Shown here one piece after another: positions 27,585-36,097 of a DNA stretch of 64,000 bases (its first letter is position 1; every line of letters starts with the position of its first letter). The stretch spans positions 992,001 through 1,056,000 of the forward strand of contig CAVWTN010000002.1 in the NCBI GenBank assembly GCA_963757945.1. Reading direction: 5' to 3'. This DNA is from CAVWTN01 sp963757945. GTDB taxonomy: Bacteria; Vulcanimicrobiota; Vulcanimicrobiia; Vulcanimicrobiales; Vulcanimicrobiaceae. The notes under the pieces were generated by a model. That model searched no databases. It was not told where the DNA came from and was given only the letters and a program-made list of their open reading frames with translations. A program made the translations under genes and the position numbers.

Positions 27585-27607
27585 GATTCTTCCAACAACC
27601 TAACTGC

Positions 27608-27841
27608 TCAGCGGGAACCGGCCCGCGGCTTGATGACGGCGCCGACGAGGAATCCCACGCCGCCCCCCACCATAGCTCCGATGAACGCGATGAGGCCGAG
27701 CTTGCTGCCCATGCTTCCGCCCGCCGACCCGAGCGACAGAAAGCGCTGTGTGACGAAGACAAACTCGAACAACGCCGCGACAACAGCGACGACGACGCCC
27801 GTGATCACGCCGACCAAGACGTCATTGGCTCGCCACATCAT
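27608..27841 (-). CDS. Small membrane protein with two helices (77 aa)
   Basis: The protein starts MMWRAND and contains two hydrophobic segments, one with VLVGVITGVVVAVVAALFEFVF and one Gly-rich (IGAMVGGGVGFLVGAVI), linked by a short polar loop, ending with a basic tail. I do not recognise a family. An AAGGAG six bases before the ATG at 27841 supports this start over the much longer frame that extends back through tsaE. It lies 23 bases upstream of gyrA in the same direction and is probably the first gene of that operon. The promoter must lie within the 39 bases separating it from divergent tsaE, or inside tsaE. Confidence 0.75.
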   Translation of the reverse strand: MMWRANDVLVGVITGVVVAVVAALFEFVFVTQRFLSLGSAGGSMGSKLGLIAFIGAMVGGGVGFLVGAVIKPRAGSR

Positions 27842-27880
27842 TCCCCGCTCCTTCGCGTTCGCGCAGGCGGTCTCTTCCCC

Positions 27881-28300
27881 ATGACCGAGCAGCGGACGCT
27901 CCCGACGCTCGCCGCCTTCGAGGCCTTCGCGGAGGCCTTCTCGCGGACGCTGCGGGCGGGCGACGCCGTGGCGCTGCAGGGGCCGCTCGGCTCGGGCAAG
28001 ACGGCGTTCGTTGCCGCGTCGGTGCGGGCATTGCATGGTATAGATGATGCATCGAGCCCCACGTTCACGTTCTGGCACCGCTACGAAGGGACGCCGCCCA
28101 TCAACCACTTGGACCTCTACCGCATCGACGATCCCGCAGAGGCGGTGGAACTCGGCCTCGAGGATGCGTTCGCGCCGGACTCGATCACGTTCGTCGAATG
28201 GCCCGAGCGCTTGCCGGGGTTCATGCCGCCTCGAGCGCTCCGTTTGACGATCAGCGGATCGGGCGAGAGCGCGCGCGAGCTCGAGATCGTTCGCCCGTGA
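27881..28300 (+). CDS. tsaE: tRNA t6A synthesis ATPase
   Basis: TsaE provides the ATPase activity for N6-threonylcarbamoyladenosine formation at position 37 of ANN-decoding tRNAs, acting with TsaB and TsaD. The Walker A motif GPLGSGKTAFV lies near residue 34. SSPTFTFWHRYEG and HLDLYRIDDPAE follow, and ITFVEWPERLPG is the conserved Walker-B-like region. The length of 139 aa is standard. The ATG at 27881 is chosen because similarity begins there. The Shine-Dalgarno sequence is weak. It opens a chain of overlapping genes: its TGA overlaps the GTG of tsaB. Confidence 0.93.
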   Translation: MTEQRTLPTLAAFEAFAEAFSRTLRAGDAVALQGPLGSGKTAFVAASVRALHGIDDASSPTFTFWHRYEGTPPINHLDLYRIDDPAEAVELGLEDAFAPDSITFVEWPERLPGFMPPRALRLTISGSGESARELEIVRP

Positions 28301-28950
28301 TCTTGGCGCTCGACGGGGCCCTCGGCGCCTTCTCCGTCGCGCTCGCGAAGGCCGATGGAACGCTGGTCGAGTCCAGGACCGCGGCGCCGAATGCCGCGCT
28401 GGAGGAGGGCTTGCAACTCGTCGCGCAGGTCCTCGCGAGCCCGGGGCTCGGCGCCGTGACCAAGATCGCGGTCGGAACGGGTCCCGGCGGCTTCACGGGC
28501 TTGCGCATCGCGCTCTCCTATGCGAAGAGCCTCGCCTTCGCGCGCGGGCTCCCGCTCGCCGGGATCTCGTCCTACGATACCGTCGAGCCGAACGGCGTCT
28601 CGCCTCCGTCGCTCGCCGTCGTGCGAGGACGAACCGGCGTAGCGTGCGCGCGCCTGCGCGAGGAAGACGGCCTGACGACGACGTTGTGCGGCAGCGATGA
28701 GGTGATCGCCGGGCGCGTTGCCGAACGCTTGGCGCCCGGGCGCATCGCGTGCGCGGGAGATGCGGCGGGCGTCGTTCGCGCCCTTGGCGAACGCGGGTTC
28801 ACGGTGCGCGTGACGACTTCGCTCGCAGACAGTCCCGCCGCTCGCATTGCGGCCCTCGCCGCGACGGCGCCCGCGGCCGCGAGCCCCCACGCCGTGCGGG
28901 CCGATTACGGCGAACGCCCCGCCGTGCGTGAAAAGGCGGAGATGCGGTGA
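28297..28950 (+). CDS. tsaB: tRNA t6A synthesis scaffold/dimerisation protein
   Basis: TsaB is a catalytically inactive paralogue of TsaD that dimerises with it in the threonylcarbamoyl transfer complex. The ASKHA-fold motif ILALDGALGAFSVAL opens the protein, and GPGGFTGLRIALSYAKSLAF, with the motif GPGxFTGLR, is diagnostic. The start is the GTG at 28297, overlapping the tsaE stop by four bases. A longer frame exists upstream but lies in tsaE. Its own TGA overlaps the rimI GTG. TsaD is not in the window. Confidence 0.92.
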   Translation: MILALDGALGAFSVALAKADGTLVESRTAAPNAALEEGLQLVAQVLASPGLGAVTKIAVGTGPGGFTGLRIALSYAKSLAFARGLPLAGISSYDTVEPNGVSPPSLAVVRGRTGVACARLREEDGLTTTLCGSDEVIAGRVAERLAPGRIACAGDAAGVVRALGERGFTVRVTTSLADSPAARIAALAATAPAAASPHAVRADYGERPAVREKAEMR

Positions 28951-29507
28951 GGGCCGATCTCGAACGCCCCTCTTCGGAGCCGTCGGGACGCCTTGCGATC
29001 CGGCCGATGATGCTCGCCGACGTGCCGGCGGTGCTGCGCATCGAAGCGCTTTCGTTCACGACCGCATGGCCGCAAAACGCGTTTCACAGCGAGATCAACG
29101 ACAACAAGCTCGCGCATTACTATGTCGGGCTGCGCGACGGAGCGGTGATCGCGTATGGCGGGATCTGGGTCATTTTGGAAGACTCGCACATCACGACGAT
29201 CGCGGTGCATCCCGATTTGCGCGGCAAACGCTACGGCGAAGAGATGCTGCAGTTCCTGATCCGGCAAGCCTGCGAGCGCGATGCATCTTGGATGACGCTC
29301 GAAGTGCGCGAGTCGAACCGCGCAGCACAAGCGCTGTACCGCAAGTACGGCTTTACCGTCGTTTCGACGCGGCGCGGCTACTATAGCGACAACAACGAGA
29401 ACGCCTTCGTGATGTGGGCCGGAAATCTCCGCGGGGAGCTGTATCGCGCGCGGCTTGCGGCGCTCGAGGCCGAACTCGAAGCACATCTTTCGAGCGGGCT
29501 GCGGTGA
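28947..29507 (+). CDS. rimI: Ribosomal protein S18-alanine N-acetyltransferase
   Basis: GNAT-family acetyltransferase, RimI type, which acetylates the N-terminus of S18 and often sits beside the t6A genes. The acetyl-CoA binding motif is ITTIAVHPDLRGKRYGEEML, and LEVRESNRAAQALYRKYGF is the RimI C-terminal signature. The first 20 residues are an extra N-terminal tail and the C-terminus has an additional helix, so it is 186 aa against the usual 150. The GTG start overlaps the tsaB stop, and its TGA overlaps the GTG of yqeK. Confidence 0.92.
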   Translation: MRADLERPSSEPSGRLAIRPMMLADVPAVLRIEALSFTTAWPQNAFHSEINDNKLAHYYVGLRDGAVIAYGGIWVILEDSHITTIAVHPDLRGKRYGEEMLQFLIRQACERDASWMTLEVRESNRAAQALYRKYGFTVVSTRRGYYSDNNENAFVMWAGNLRGELYRARLAALEAELEAHLSSGLR

Positions 29508-30103
29508 GGTTCGCCGAGCTCTCGCACGCGATCCGGGCGGAAGTCGATCTCAAGCGGTACGCGCACGTCGTTCGCGTGGCGCGAACCGCGGAGCGCCTCG
29601 CGGCGGCGTGCGGAGAATCAACCTCGCGCGCGCGGCTCGCGGGGATGCTGCACGATCTCGCGCGCTCGTATTCGCCCGAGCGGCTGCTCGCCGAATGCGC
29701 CGCGCGTGCGATGCCGATCGATGCGTTCGAACGCGCGAATCCGATCGTGCTCCACGCCCGGCTCTCGGCCGAACTGGCGCGCGAACGATTCGCAGTGACC
29801 GACGAGGGGATCCTCTCCGCGATTCGGGCGCACACCGTTGGAAAGCCGCGGATGTCGCGGCTCGAGCGAACGATCTTCCTCGCCGACGCGCTCGAGCCGG
29901 GGCGCAGCTATCCCGAGCGCGCCGCGCTGCTCGCGCTCGCGTTCGCCGACCCGGACGCCGCGCTGCGCGGCGTGCTGCGCTCGACCGTCGGCTATCTCTC
30001 CGCGCGCGCTCTGACCCCCGCTCCGCAGACGCTCGAAGCGCTCGCGCTGCTGGAGCGGGAAGAAGCCGGCGCCTCCCGCGCGAAGACCCCTCTGCGTGCC
30101 TGA
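29504..30103 (+). CDS. yqeK: HD-domain bis(5'-nucleosyl)-tetraphosphatase YqeK-like
   Basis: HD-family metal-dependent phosphohydrolase of the YqeK type, shown in other bacteria to hydrolyse diadenosine tetraphosphate symmetrically. Metal ligands follow the HD pattern: the His in KRYAHVVRVARTAE, MLHDLARSY with the HD pair, VLHARLSAE, IRAHTVGKPRM and ADALEPGR with the final Asp. The length of 199 aa is normal. The start is the GTG at 29504 overlapping the rimI stop. The gene then overlaps rsfS by eight bases, giving the common yqeK-rsfS pairing. Confidence 0.9.
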   Translation: MRFAELSHAIRAEVDLKRYAHVVRVARTAERLAAACGESTSRARLAGMLHDLARSYSPERLLAECAARAMPIDAFERANPIVLHARLSAELARERFAVTDEGILSAIRAHTVGKPRMSRLERTIFLADALEPGRSYPERAALLALAFADPDAALRGVLRSTVGYLSARALTPAPQTLEALALLEREEAGASRAKTPLRA

Positions 30104-30443
30104 ACTCCTCGATATCGTCCGCGCAGCGGCCCTCGACAAAAAAGCGGAGGACCTGGTGGTCCTCGACGTCCGCGGGCGCACGATCGTCGCAGACTACTTC
30201 GTCGTCGCGACCGGCCGCTCGCGGGTCCAGACCCGAGCCATCGCCGACGCGATCGATGCGGCGGCCAAGGCAAGCGGGCTGCGCGTCGCCCGAACCGAGG
30301 GATACGTGGACGGCGGCTGGATCTTGCTCGACCTCGCCTCCGTCGTCGTGCACGTCTTCACGCCGGATCAGCGCGCCTTTTACAACCTCGAGCGCCTCTG
30401 GGGCAGCCCCGCGGCGCCTGCTCAAGAATCGTCCTCCGCATGA
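30096..30443 (+). CDS. rsfS: Ribosomal silencing factor
   Basis: RsfS binds L14 on the large ribosomal subunit and prevents subunit joining under starvation. The protein is 115 aa, with KKAEDLVVLDVRG, ADYFVVATGRSRVQTRAIADAI and the C-terminal WILLDLASVVVHVFTPDQRAFYNLERLWG, all canonical. It begins with GTG inside the end of yqeK, and its stop codon overlaps the ATG of a tiny membrane-protein gene. The tail after LERLWG is low complexity. Confidence 0.95.
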   Translation: MPELLDIVRAAALDKKAEDLVVLDVRGRTIVADYFVVATGRSRVQTRAIADAIDAAAKASGLRVARTEGYVDGGWILLDLASVVVHVFTPDQRAFYNLERLWGSPAAPAQESSSA

Positions 30444-30565
30444 AAACCCGGAAAGCCCGCCAGAACCGGCAGTTGCTCCTGAAGGCCTTCGTCTGGGTCT
30501 TCCTGGGGGTCTTCATCCTGAGCGCGGTCGGCGTCGCGATGATCCTCGTCGTCCCCCACAACTAG
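30440..30565 (+). CDS. 41-residue single-span membrane protein
   Basis: A short frame starting at ATG 30440 overlaps the rsfS stop (ATGA) and ends at TAG 30563-30565. Its product has a strongly basic N-terminus (MKTRKARQNRQ) followed by one hydrophobic helix (AFVWVFLGVFILSAVGVAMILVV) and a stop after PHN. The ATGA coupling to rsfS and the positive-inside layout support a genuine gene. I do not recognise it. In many genomes a LytR/CpsA-type gene accompanies yqeK and rsfS, and such proteins begin with a similar basic-then-hydrophobic segment, so a truncated remnant is an alternative. Confidence 0.6.
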   Translation: MKTRKARQNRQLLLKAFVWVFLGVFILSAVGVAMILVVPHN

Positions 30566-30685
30566 ACCCGGCGGAAACCTTTGGCGCGCTCCCGGGTAAG
30601 AGGAGACGTGCCTGACATCGGATCGTTTCCAAGCCTGGGCCCGGCGCCAAGCGGCGCCCGGCGGCGCATTCGCACCACAAGGAGC

Positions 30686-31672
30686 ATGATGAATCGGTTC
30701 ACCGCGATTGCCGCAGCGGCGATCGCCACGTTGTCCCTGGCCCTTCCGGCCTCGGCGCGCGACTCGTTCGTTCAGGACGGCGCGCATCTGTTCAAGGCCG
30801 ACACGGTCACGACGCTCAACGAACGGATCGGCGACTTCAACCGGCAGACCGGCAAAGAGGTCGTCGTCGTCTCGGTGCCCTCGCTCGGCGGGCAGCCTGC
30901 CCAGGACGTGGCCGAGAAGATCTTCGCCAAGGAGCAAGTCAACGGCGTCCTGATCTTCCTCGCGAAGGCGGAGAAGAAAGACGGGATCATCGGCGATACG
31001 GCCTCCAGGCAGTTCTTCCCGGCGGGCACCTTTGCCGACATACGCTCGGCGATGCGCGGCGATTTCCAGAGCGGCGACTTTGACGGCGGCATCAAGACGG
31101 GGGTCAACCTCGTCCTCGACAACTACCGCTCGCACGAAGCGGCCCTGGGCGCCTCGCGCGCTCCCGCGCTCACGCGGCCCCAGACCATACCCACGACGAC
31201 GAAGTCGTCATTCGGAGGCTTCAGCATGCTCTGGCTCATCCTCATTTTGCTGGCCGGTTTCCTGATCATCCGCGCGATCTTCCGCGCGGTGGCGGGCCCC
31301 CGGCCGATGCCGCCCGGCTACGGTGGACCGATGGGCGGCCCCGGTTATGGCCCCGGCTACGGCTACGGCCCCGGCATGGGTGGAGGCGGCGGCGGTTTCT
31401 TCAGCGGGCTGCTCGGCGGCCTCGGCGGCGCCTGGCTCGGTAACGAGCTGTTCGGACATAACCGCGGCGGCGACTTCCCGGCGAACAGCGCGGACATCGC
31501 CGGATCCCAGCAGCTTCAGTCACCGGATCAGGCCGGCTGGCAATCCGACGCGGGCCAGGCCGACACGAGCAACTCGTCCTTCGGCGACTGGGGCTCGGGC
31601 GGCGGCGGAGGTTTTGACGCCGGAGGCGGCGGCGGTTTCGATGGCGGCGGCGGGGGCGACGGCGGCTGGTAA
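30686..31672 (+). CDS. TPM-domain protein with glycine-rich tail
   Basis: Envelope protein of the TPM/YgcG group (PF04536 type). A Sec signal peptide ends near PASA at about residue 24, then the TPM domain spans residues 25-150 (FVQDGAHLFKADTVTTLNERI, GKEVVVVSVPSLGG, NGVLIFLAKAEKKDGIIGDTASRQFFP). A transmembrane helix (MLWLILILLAGFLIIRAIF) follows and then a Gly/Pro/Tyr-rich tail with long Gly runs, one of which could insert in the membrane (FFSGLLGGLGGAWLG). AAGGAG lies just before tandem ATGs at 30686 and 30689; the second has the better spacing. Family members act in respiratory-complex or photosystem repair in plants, but the bacterial role is not settled. Confidence 0.85.
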   Translation: MMNRFTAIAAAAIATLSLALPASARDSFVQDGAHLFKADTVTTLNERIGDFNRQTGKEVVVVSVPSLGGQPAQDVAEKIFAKEQVNGVLIFLAKAEKKDGIIGDTASRQFFPAGTFADIRSAMRGDFQSGDFDGGIKTGVNLVLDNYRSHEAALGASRAPALTRPQTIPTTTKSSFGGFSMLWLILILLAGFLIIRAIFRAVAGPRPMPPGYGGPMGGPGYGPGYGYGPGMGGGGGGFFSGLLGGLGGAWLGNELFGHNRGGDFPANSADIAGSQQLQSPDQAGWQSDAGQADTSNSSFGDWGSGGGGGFDAGGGGGFDGGGGGDGGW

Positions 31673-31706
31673 CGGCCGGGTCTCCCGCGAGAACACGCAG
31701 AGTAGA

Positions 31707-31730
31707 ACGGGAGGGGCTCGCCCCTCCCGT
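31707..31730. terminator. Bidirectional terminator between TPM gene and comEA
   Basis: A perfect 10-base stem (31707-31716 with 31721-31730) has a CTCG tetraloop and is followed by CGCTTTT on the plus strand. It lies between two convergent genes (stops at 31672 and 31745) and could serve both. Confidence 0.75.
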
Positions 31731-31744
31731 CGCTTTTCTCACGT

Positions 31745-32401
31745 CTAGCGCGCGACGACGTACGGCGCGATCTCGTCGAGCTTGCGCTCGTTCATGCCGG
31801 CGACGTCGAGCAGGTCGTCGACCCGGCTGAAGCGGCCGCTCTGTTCGCGGAAGGCGACGATGCGCTCCGCGAGGCTCGGCCCGATGCCCGGCAAACGCTC
31901 GAGATCGGCCGTGTTTGCCGAGTTCAGGTCGATCGAAGCCGCGGGCGGCGCTTTATGCACCCGGCCGCGCGCGACTCGCGCGGCTCCGCGCCCGCCCCGC
32001 GAGCCGCGGCTTCGGTGCCGGGCTCCGGGTAGAGGCGGTTCGGCCGGGCTGCCCTTCGGCGGGACGACGAACGCTTCGCCGTCGGAGAGGTGCTCGGCGA
32101 GGTTGACGGCCACGAGGTCGGCTGCGGCCGTCGAGCCGCCCGCGGCGGCCAGGGCCGCGTCCGCGCGAGCTGACGCCGGCAGCGTGTAGACGCCCGGGTG
32201 CCTGACTTCGCCCGTCACATAGACGACCAGGCGCGCGCCCGAAGGCTGCGCTGCCGGAGCCGCCTGCGTCTGCGCCTCCCCTGGACCGAAGGTGCCCGCA
32301 GCCGGGATGACGGCGGGCGCGCGAGCGGCCGGGTTTCGCCAGACGGCCGCGACCGCCGCGACGGCGACGATCGCGGCGATCAAGAGCGTGCGATGTTTCA
32401 T
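31745..32401 (-). CDS. comEA: Competence protein ComEA (SLBB + helix-hairpin-helix)
   Basis: Membrane-anchored double-stranded DNA receptor for natural transformation. An N-terminal uncleaved hydrophobic anchor (residues 4-20) is followed by an Ala/Pro-rich spacer, an SLBB-like domain (VVYVTGEVRHPGVYTLPASARADAAL), a basic Arg/Gly-rich linker, and the tandem helix-hairpin-helix DNA-binding module (SIDLNSANTADLERLPGIGPSLAERIVAFRE). At 218 aa it is the normal ComEA length. No good Shine-Dalgarno sequence precedes the ATG. comEC lies 6 kb away on the other strand, so the competence genes do not form an operon here. Confidence 0.93.
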   Translation of the reverse strand: MKHRTLLIAAIVAVAAVAAVWRNPAARAPAVIPAAGTFGPGEAQTQAAPAAQPSGARLVVYVTGEVRHPGVYTLPASARADAALAAAGGSTAAADLVAVNLAEHLSDGEAFVVPPKGSPAEPPLPGARHRSRGSRGGRGAARVARGRVHKAPPAASIDLNSANTADLERLPGIGPSLAERIVAFREQSGRFSRVDDLLDVAGMNERKLDEIAPYVVAR

Positions 32402-32478
32402 GCACGTCCATCGCGCCTTGGGGCGTCGGCCGCTAGTCTAAAATGCATCCCCCGCGCAGAAGTGGAACAGGTCGCGCT

Positions 32479-34980
32479 ATGGTCGATGAACGCCCCGCGC
32501 AAACGTACGAATTCCGCAGCATCGAAGAACGCTGGCAACGCGATTGGGAAGAGCGCGCGCTGTACCGCGCCGACGACGCCGATCCGCGCGAGAAATATTA
32601 CGTCCTCGAGATGCTGCCCTATCCCTCGGGCGATCTGCACGTCGGCCACGCGAAGAACTACACGCTGGGCGATTCGGTCGCGCGCATGATGCGGATGCGC
32701 GGCTATAAAGTCATGCATCCGATGGGCTGGGACGCGTTCGGCCTCCCCGCGGAGGGCGCCGCGATCAAGTCCGGCGTCGACCCCGCGCAGTGGACGTACG
32801 CGAACATCGCCAACATGCAGCGCCAGGTGCGGCTGATGGGCACGAGCTACGATTGGTCGCGCGAGATCGCGAGCTGCGATCCCGAGTATTACCGTTGGAA
32901 TCAGTGGCTCTTTTTGCGGATGTACGAGGACGGACTGGCCTACAAGCGCGAGGCCCCGGTCAATTGGTGCCCGCAGGACCAGACCGTGCTCGCGAACGAG
33001 CAAGTCGAGGACGGCCGGTGCTGGCGCTGCGGCAGCATGGTCGAACGCCGCAACCTCTCGCAATGGTTCTTCAAGATCACCGCGTTCGCCGACCGGTTGC
33101 TGGCCGGCATCGAGGCGCTGCCGGGTTGGCCCGAGCGCATCAAGACGATGCAGCGCAATTGGATCGGGCGCAGCGAAGGGACGACGTTCTCGTTCGGCGT
33201 CGAGGGACTCGACGAGCGGATCTCGGTCTACACGACGCGCGTCGACACGATCTTCGGCGTCACGTACGTCACGCTCGCGCCAGAGCATCCGCTCGTCGCC
33301 AAACTGCTGGCGGCGCACCCGAACGAGCGGGCCTCGGTGGAAGCGTTCGCCGAATCGCTCAAAACGAAATCCGAACTGGAACGCACGAGCCTGATGGAAA
33401 AAGCGGGCGTCTTCACGGGCGCGTACGCGCTCCATCCGCTGACGGGCGAGCGCGTCCCGATCTGGGTCGCAAATTACGTGCTCGCCGAGTACGGGACGGG
33501 CGCCGTCATGGGCGTCCCCGGCCACGACCAGCGCGATTTCGATTTCGCGCGGAAGTTCGGGCTGCCGATCGTCCGCGTCAACGCTCCGCCCGGCATCGCG
33601 CCGGACGCCGTGCTCGAGGCCGCCGATGAAGACGAGGCCGGACGCACGCTGGTCGGCAGCGGCGAGTTCGACGGCCTCACCACGGCGGACGCGCGGCGCG
33701 CGATCACGGAGCGCCTGGCCGCCGCGGGCATCGGCGCGCTGACCGTCAACTTCCGGATCCGCGATTGGCTGCTCTCGCGCCAGCGCTATTGGGGCACGCC
33801 GATCCCGATCGTCTATTGCGAACGCGACGGCGAAGTCGCGGTCCCGGACGACCGGTTGCCCGTGGTGCTGCCAACGAACATTCCGATCACGGGCGAAGGC
33901 TCGCCGCTCGCGCGCTACGAGCCGTACATGCAGACGACCTGCCCGAAGTGCGGCGGCCCCGCGCGGCGCGATCCGGACACGATGGACACGTTCGTCGATT
34001 CGTCCTGGTATTACGTGCGCTATCTCGATCCGAAAAACGCGCGCGCGCCGTTCGACCCCGAACGCGTGAAGATCTGGACCAATGTGGATCAGTACATCGG
34101 CGGCGCCGAGCACGCGGTCTTGCACCTGCTCTACGCGCGCTTCTTCTACATGTACTTCCACGACAAAGGCTGGATCTCGGGGCGCGACGAGCCGTTCGAG
34201 CGCTTGTTCAACCAAGGCATGGTGCTCCGCAACGGCCAGAAAATGTCGAAGAGTCACGGCAACGGTGTCGGGATCGACTACACGGCGCAGACCCACGGCG
34301 TCGACGCGATGCGGCTGTTCCTGCTCAAGGCGACGCCCCCCGAAGATACGATGGAATGGACGGACGAGGGCATCAGCGGACGCGTGCGTTTTCTCGACCG
34401 CGTCTGGCGCGTGTGCGAGCCGTACGCCTCGGCGGCGGGCGCCGCGGCGCTCGATCGCCTGCCGCGGATCGACGGGCCCGAGCAGCGCGAACTCGTGCGC
34501 GCGGTCCACGCCGCGCTCAAATCCGGCGCCGACGAGACGACCTCGCGCCGGTTTCACTTCAATACGACGCTCGCGCGCTTCGACGAACTCGTGAACGCGC
34601 TCACGAAGTTCGCGCAACGCGAAGACCCCGCGGCCGATCCGGCGTTCCTCTATGCCGTCGCGATTCTGCCGCTGCTGCTCGCGCCGTTCGCACCGCACAT
34701 CTCCGAGGAGTTATGGCACCGCGCCGGTCACGAAGGTTCGGTCCATCTCGAACGTTGGCCCCAGCATGACGAGGCGGCGCTCGCCGTTGCCCAGATCGAG
34801 TTCGTCGTGCAGATCAACGGCAAGATCCGGGCGCGGATCGCCACCGCGCCGGGCCTCGACGAGGCCGCCGCGCTGGCCCTCGCGCGGGAAAACGCGCACG
34901 TTCGCGCGCAACTCGAAGGGAAAGCGCTGCGCAAACAGATCTACGTCCCCGATAAACTGCTCAACCTCGTCGTCGCCTGA
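32479..34980 (+). CDS. leuS: Leucyl-tRNA synthetase
   Basis: Class I synthetase charging tRNA-Leu. PYPSGDLHVGHAKNY carries the HIGH motif and GQKMSKSHGN the KMSKS motif. The CP1 editing domain is present (TRVDTIFGVTYVTLAPEHPL and the GVPGHDQRDFDFA segment). Two CxxC pairs, one before the editing domain and one late (CPKCGG), indicate zinc-binding loops. At 833 aa it is full length. I start at the ATG at 32479; the frame extends 12 codons upstream without conservation. TAAAAT at 32439-32444 is a possible -10 element. The gene is divergent from comEA. Confidence 0.96.
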   Translation: MVDERPAQTYEFRSIEERWQRDWEERALYRADDADPREKYYVLEMLPYPSGDLHVGHAKNYTLGDSVARMMRMRGYKVMHPMGWDAFGLPAEGAAIKSGVDPAQWTYANIANMQRQVRLMGTSYDWSREIASCDPEYYRWNQWLFLRMYEDGLAYKREAPVNWCPQDQTVLANEQVEDGRCWRCGSMVERRNLSQWFFKITAFADRLLAGIEALPGWPERIKTMQRNWIGRSEGTTFSFGVEGLDERISVYTTRVDTIFGVTYVTLAPEHPLVAKLLAAHPNERASVEAFAESLKTKSELERTSLMEKAGVFTGAYALHPLTGERVPIWVANYVLAEYGTGAVMGVPGHDQRDFDFARKFGLPIVRVNAPPGIAPDAVLEAADEDEAGRTLVGSGEFDGLTTADARRAITERLAAAGIGALTVNFRIRDWLLSRQRYWGTPIPIVYCERDGEVAVPDDRLPVVLPTNIPITGEGSPLARYEPYMQTTCPKCGGPARRDPDTMDTFVDSSWYYVRYLDPKNARAPFDPERVKIWTNVDQYIGGAEHAVLHLLYARFFYMYFHDKGWISGRDEPFERLFNQGMVLRNGQKMSKSHGNGVGIDYTAQTHGVDAMRLFLLKATPPEDTMEWTDEGISGRVRFLDRVWRVCEPYASAAGAAALDRLPRIDGPEQRELVRAVHAALKSGADETTSRRFHFNTTLARFDELVNALTKFAQREDPAADPAFLYAVAILPLLLAPFAPHISEELWHRAGHEGSVHLERWPQHDEAALAVAQIEFVVQINGKIRARIATAPGLDEAAALALARENAHVRAQLEGKALRKQIYVPDKLLNLVVA

Positions 34981-35014
34981 CGCGAGCCGGCGACGAAAGG
35001 GAAGAGAACCTCGA

Positions 35015-36097
35015 GTGATCCACGCCATCAGCACCGACGACGTCCGCATTCGCGAGCTCAAGGAGCTCATCACGCCCGAGCATCTGACGCTGGAATTGCC
35101 TTGCTCGCCGGAAGCCTCGAACGTGACGCGCACGGCGCGCCTGACGATCCACAACGTATTGAACGGCACGGACGACCGTCTGATCGTCGTGATCGGGCCC
35201 TGCTCGATCCACGATCCGCTCGCCGCGCTCGAGTACGCCGTGCTGCTCGCACAGCAACGCAAACGCTTCGGGGCCGAACTCGAGATCGTCATGCGCGTCT
35301 ATTTCGAGAAGCCGCGGACGACGGTCGGCTGGAAGGGGCTGATCAACGATCCCGAGATGGATGAGACCTTCAACATCAACGCGGGCCTGCACGCTGCGCG
35401 TTCGCTGCTGCTGGGCATCGCGGAGCTGGGCGTCCCCTCCGGGACGGAATACCTCGAAACGATCGGCCCGCAATACATCGCGGATCTCGTCGCGTGGGGC
35501 GCGATCGGCGCACGCACGACGGAATCGCAGGTCCATCGCGAGCTCGCCTCGGGCCTTTCATGCCCCGTCGGCTTCAAGAACGGCACGGACGGCAACATCA
35601 AGATCGCCGTCGCCGCGATCGGGGCCGCGAGCCGGCCGCACCACTTCCTCGGCGTCACCAAGGGCGGCCGCTCGGCGATCGTCTCCACGACGGGGAACGA
35701 GGATTGCCATCTGATCCTGCGCGGCGGACGGCAACCGAATTACGATGCACAAAGCGTCGACGAGGTCTCGCGCTCGCTGGAGAAAGCCGGCTTGCCGGCC
35801 CGTCTGATGATCGACGCGAGCCACGCGAACAGCCGCAAGCAACCCGAGAATCAGATCGCGATCTGCGAGGACATCGCGGACCGCATCGCGCACGGCGAGC
35901 GGCGCATCGTCGGCGTCATGATCGAATCGAACCTCGTCGGCGGGCGGCAAGACCACGTCCCCGGCAAGCCGCTCGTCTACGGGCAGAGCGTGACGGACGC
36001 GTGCCTGGGTTGGGATGCCTCCGTCCCGATCCTCGAGCGGCTCGCCGAAGCCGTCGCGGCGCGGCGCGTGGGCGAGCGAGCCCAGCCGCCGGGCTAG
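35015..36097 (+). CDS. aroG: 3-deoxy-7-phosphoheptulonate (DAHP) synthase, class I
   Basis: First enzyme of the shikimate pathway, joining phosphoenolpyruvate and erythrose 4-phosphate. It is the E. coli AroG/F/H-type enzyme: VVIGPCSIHDPLAALEYA (PEP/metal region), VMRVYFEKPRTTVGWKGLINDP, NGTDGNIKIAVAAI, and MIDASHANSRKQPENQ with the metal-binding His are all typical. The length of 360 aa is normal. The GTG at 35015 lies 34 bases after leuS and follows a purine-rich stretch. The 121-codon extension upstream reads through leuS and is not real. Its stop overlaps the convergent EthD gene. Confidence 0.95.
   Translation: MIHAISTDDVRIRELKELITPEHLTLELPCSPEASNVTRTARLTIHNVLNGTDDRLIVVIGPCSIHDPLAALEYAVLLAQQRKRFGAELEIVMRVYFEKPRTTVGWKGLINDPEMDETFNINAGLHAARSLLLGIAELGVPSGTEYLETIGPQYIADLVAWGAIGARTTESQVHRELASGLSCPVGFKNGTDGNIKIAVAAIGAASRPHHFLGVTKGGRSAIVSTTGNEDCHLILRGGRQPNYDAQSVDEVSRSLEKAGLPARLMIDASHANSRKQPENQIAICEDIADRIAHGERRIVGVMIESNLVGGRQDHVPGKPLVYGQSVTDACLGWDASVPILERLAEAVAARRVGERAQPPG

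Noticed and set aside
31310..31670. Glycine-rich repeats in the TPM protein as a repeat array
   Set aside because: Low-complexity Gly/Tyr/Pro tails are usual for this family; no regular unit is present.
32398..34698. Minus-strand open frame of 766 codons opposite leuS
   Set aside because: Antisense shadow; the HIGH and KMSKS motifs are on the plus strand.
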